Positions 6,263-8,165 of a DNA stretch of 8,165 bases are shown here, piece after piece. Positions within the stretch are counted from its first letter, which is position 1; every line of letters starts with the position of its first letter. The DNA lies in NCBI GenBank assembly GCA_964385705.1, contig CAYLQG010000067.1, forward strand, positions 1-8,165. Reading direction: 5' to 3'. This DNA comes from DATKGN01 sp964385705. Its GTDB lineage: Bacteria > Patescibacteriota > Microgenomatia > UBA10105 > UBA927. A program made the translations under genes and the position numbers. The notes beneath the pieces were generated by a model. That model saw nothing but the letters and a program-made list of their open reading frames with translations, was not told the DNA's origin and ran no database searches.

Positions 6263-7840
6263 TTATTGATGCGCGGTATGTTTCTGGTATTTGAGATATG
6301 CTCCGACGGACTCGGTTGGGAGCGACTCTAAATCCATTAAGACTGTGTGAATATCGGCAGCGCGCCATTCAAAAGAATACGTTGAGATCTCTCTGGTTTT
6401 GTCCGGTCCAAAGCGGTAAAAAGAGAGAAGTGCGCGGTTTCTGGCATCGGGCGGGAGCGCTCCGATTGCGTTACAAAGTGCGGTTAGCCGAGTAATTCGT
6501 GCGAGAATGAGTTGTTGTCCTGATTCTTCGATATCCATATACGTTTTGTCGTATTGAGTGAAATGATGTACTCCTTCGATATAGCTAACCAGCCGTGAGG
6601 CGGTTGCTGTCCATTGTTCGTCACTCATCTCGGCCTTTGGGATAGCGCCCGTTAGGATAGCGGTGATCATATCGTACGTTTGCCCGTCTCCGATACCGTA
6701 CGCGATAAGACCCTGTTCTAGATTGTGCTGTTCGATGGGGATTCCCGAAATGTGGTTTTTTAGCATCTGCGCCAATACCGCGGAAAACGGATACTTTTTT
6801 GCCACGACATCCCAGATTTTTTCCCCGCTAAGGAGCTCATTCATATTGTCGGGGATTACGGAAGAACCAGACGTTGCGATAACGCCGATTTTTGTGAGCC
6901 GATGCGCCTCGTGAAGGATATTGATCCATGAGTACACGGAGTCGTCAGGAATCTCCCCCTTTCTCATGGAGAGAATTTCACCTCCGAGATCGCTTTTGGC
7001 AGCGAGCGCATTCAGTTCGGCTTTGATGTGCATGATAACATCGGTGTCGGTCGTATTATTGTGGGTTAAGAGGTGCTCGGTAAGCGAGGTCATGAGTTCC
7101 AGTTTGGTCAGCACATCATTTTCACCCATCAGGGAAGTATTGAGTTCTTCAAGATCTTCACAGGTTTGAGGAGATGCGAGGGAGGAAAGAGCCGGATGAT
7201 TTTTTCCTCTTTCAAAATCATACTGGGGGTGCCGTTCTGTTTCGCGGTCTTTTCCCCATCCGGGTGATTCCATATTCTCCACATGTTCCTGCAACATCGA
7301 CCAGATCATCTGTGTTTCGTGTTCCCCCCAAGGGGTCGTTGCGGCATACAGGAGGCAACGGTTGAGAAACAGTTCTCTGATTTGATATGACGTTATCATA
7401 ATGATAAGCGGAGCGACAAATATAATACCTTTCTCCTGAAGCATATGATTGCCGTAGAGGGCGAGCGCGCGGTCACGGGTATTATTCATACTCCCGTCAT
7501 CTATAAACAGGCCAAGCATGTGTTCTACTTCATCGGTTTTCTTTTCATCTAGCAAAAGATTTGCAATGCGGAAGCCTACGGCTCCCCACCGGTCGCGGTA
7601 TTCTATATTCATCCCGACAAATGCCGGACGCCTACATCGAGCGTCCGACCACTGTGTATACGCCGTTTTGAGTGCCTGAATACCGATCATCCGGCCCTCA
7701 GCCTCGGAATACGGGAGAAGAATTTGATGGTTGATTTCAGATTTGGCTTGCACGGACGCCATTTTATCGCGATAAGGGTGGAAATTCAAATATCGGTGTT
7801 CCCGCGTTTTAGAAATTGTCTGATATTTATTCTGCTTCAA
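6263..7840 (-). CDS. Uncharacterised 525-residue, probably alpha-helical protein
   Basis: I do not recognise this protein. It is a long clean frame with a normal mix of residues, many helix-type stretches, and loops rich in His/Asn/Asp (such as 190-220 and 258-268). There is no N-terminal signal. One hydrophobic stretch at about 138-150 (GIIFVAPLIIMI) could be a buried helix or a single membrane segment. No P-loop, kinase, nuclease or protease motif is evident. The start is uncertain: the TTG at 7840 gives 525 residues without a ribosome site, and the first ATG in frame is Met27 at 7762. An in-frame TAG at 7873-7871 limits any extension. It lies 45 nt after a 47-residue membrane protein gene on the same strand, probably co-transcribed. 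That the frame is coding is well supported by its length; the function is unknown. Confidence 0.75.
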   Translation of the reverse strand: MKQNKYQTISKTREHRYLNFHPYRDKMASVQAKSEINHQILLPYSEAEGRMIGIQALKTAYTQWSDARCRRPAFVGMNIEYRDRWGAVGFRIANLLLDEKKTDEVEHMLGLFIDDGSMNNTRDRALALYGNHMLQEKGIIFVAPLIIMITSYQIRELFLNRCLLYAATTPWGEHETQMIWSMLQEHVENMESPGWGKDRETERHPQYDFERGKNHPALSSLASPQTCEDLEELNTSLMGENDVLTKLELMTSLTEHLLTHNNTTDTDVIMHIKAELNALAAKSDLGGEILSMRKGEIPDDSVYSWINILHEAHRLTKIGVIATSGSSVIPDNMNELLSGEKIWDVVAKKYPFSAVLAQMLKNHISGIPIEQHNLEQGLIAYGIGDGQTYDMITAILTGAIPKAEMSDEQWTATASRLVSYIEGVHHFTQYDKTYMDIEESGQQLILARITRLTALCNAIGALPPDARNRALLSFYRFGPDKTREISTYSFEWRAADIHTVLMDLESLPTESVGAYLKYQKHTAHQ

Positions 7841-7885
7841 GGGGAAAGCTGTGATGGGAGGGCTAGTAAACTATGTTAAGGTGTA

Positions 7886-8029
7886 CTATTTAGCGCCAAA
7901 ATGGTTAAGCGCCAGTTGAATAATCAGAACGATTATTATGGCAATAAAAACAAACGGGGCAAGGATCAATTTAGCCTTGAACTGTTTAATGGGATGTAAG
8001 AAGTTAAAAGAATCCCCAATCAAGCTCAT
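7886..8029 (-). CDS. Small single-pass membrane protein (47 residues)
   Basis: The frame starts with ATG at 8029-8027 and ends with TAG at 7888-7886. It encodes MSLIGDSFNFLHPIKQFKAK, then an unbroken hydrophobic segment (about residues 21-41, rich in Ile/Leu/Val), then LNHFGAK-type polar residues at the C-terminus. Lys15, Lys18 and Lys20 before the membrane segment predict the N-terminus inside. The membrane-like composition and a perfect extended -10 sequence right before the ATG support it as real despite its size. It precedes the unrecognised 525-residue gene by 45 nt and may be a membrane partner for it. No family is recognised. Confidence 0.6.
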   Translation of the reverse strand: MSLIGDSFNFLHPIKQFKAKLILAPFVFIAIIIVLIIQLALNHFGAK

Positions 8030-8034
8030 AACAT

Positions 8035-8043
8035 ATTATATCA
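8035..8043 (-). promoter_or_regulatory. Perfect extended -10 promoter, possibly giving a leaderless mRNA
   Basis: On the minus strand the nine bases TGATATAAT (8043-8035) match the extended -10 consensus TGnTATAAT exactly. Only 5 nt separate it from the ATG at 8029, so the natural start point (8028-8029) falls on the start codon. No -35 is evident, as is usual for extended -10 promoters. A short inverted repeat, AGGT-gagag-ACCT (8054-8066), lies just upstream and might be an operator, though a 4-bp arm is weak. Confidence 0.55.
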
Positions 8044-8165
8044 TCGGCAGGCCAGGTGAGAGACCTTCGAACAATTTGGCACAACGTATGCTCGTTTGAT
8101 ATGGAGAAAATCCAAGGTTTATCAATCAAAAATAGCTTGTTTCAAACTGTGCCGTGTTAATATAT
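8044..8165. other. Right-edge stretch with no supported gene
   Basis: No convincing coding frame, RNA gene or terminator is seen between the extended -10 site and the window end. Short minus-strand open stretches enter from the right and stop within about 45 bp. They could be the tail of a gene outside the window, but nothing in them can be recognised. Confidence 0.4.

Noticed and set aside
8044..8090. Possible tRNA, suggested by a TTCGAAC T-loop-like heptamer at 8066-8072
   Set aside because: The flanking bases do not pair as a T-stem on either strand, and no acceptor stem or anticodon arm can be built.
8056..8160. 34-codon plus-strand frame starting at a GTG
   Set aside because: It has no ribosome site, no recognisable composition, and overlaps the candidate promoter region of the minus-strand operon.

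Overview
The window holds seven protein genes: six complete, and one that runs off the left edge. The organism is bacterial. Promoters of the TTGACA/TATAAT type can be read, starts are ATG or TTG, and UGA is used as an ordinary stop, so the standard bacterial code applies. Three things hint at a Candidate Phyla Radiation (Patescibacteria) genome or a similar small-genome environmental lineage: weak or absent Shine-Dalgarno sites with possible leaderless starts, a GT39-like membrane glycosyltransferase, and a long Cys-rich secreted protein with Pro-Thr linkers. No rRNA or marker gene is present, so this placement is an inference. I see no mobile element, tRNA, rRNA or CRISPR array.

Layout. Bases 1-1867 (minus) carry the first 622 codons of a large, Cys-rich, membrane-anchored extracellular protein. 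Its visible C-terminal part is a tandem array of 52-53-residue, eight-cysteine modules that each begin HNWC. A 166-bp AT-rich divergent promoter region separates it from an O-antigen-ligase/Wzy-type polytopic membrane protein at 2034-3137 (plus). That gene converges on, and overlaps by 11 bp, a minus-strand gene set read in the order GT39/PMT-like glycosyltransferase (4462-6114), alpha/beta hydrolase (3501-4418) and small cupin (3127-3504). The hydrolase and cupin overlap by ATGA and are probably translationally coupled. A candidate promoter for the set lies at 6199-6227. Further right, also on minus, a 47-residue single-pass membrane protein (7886-8029) and a 525-residue protein I do not recognise (6263-7840) probably form a second transcription unit. 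It is headed by a perfect extended -10 sequence that almost touches the ATG of the small gene.

How the genes may work together. Two of the recognised proteins are polytopic membrane enzymes that, in known families, use lipid-linked sugars on the outer face of the membrane (the O-antigen ligase family and GT39/PMT). They sit next to a secreted multidomain protein with Thr/Pro-rich linkers. A cell-surface glycan or glycoprotein theme is the most economical reading, but no acceptor or sugar can be named from the sequence. The hydrolase and cupin could modify a small molecule or tailor a glycan, and neither substrate is visible. The 525-residue protein and its small membrane partner have no assigned function.
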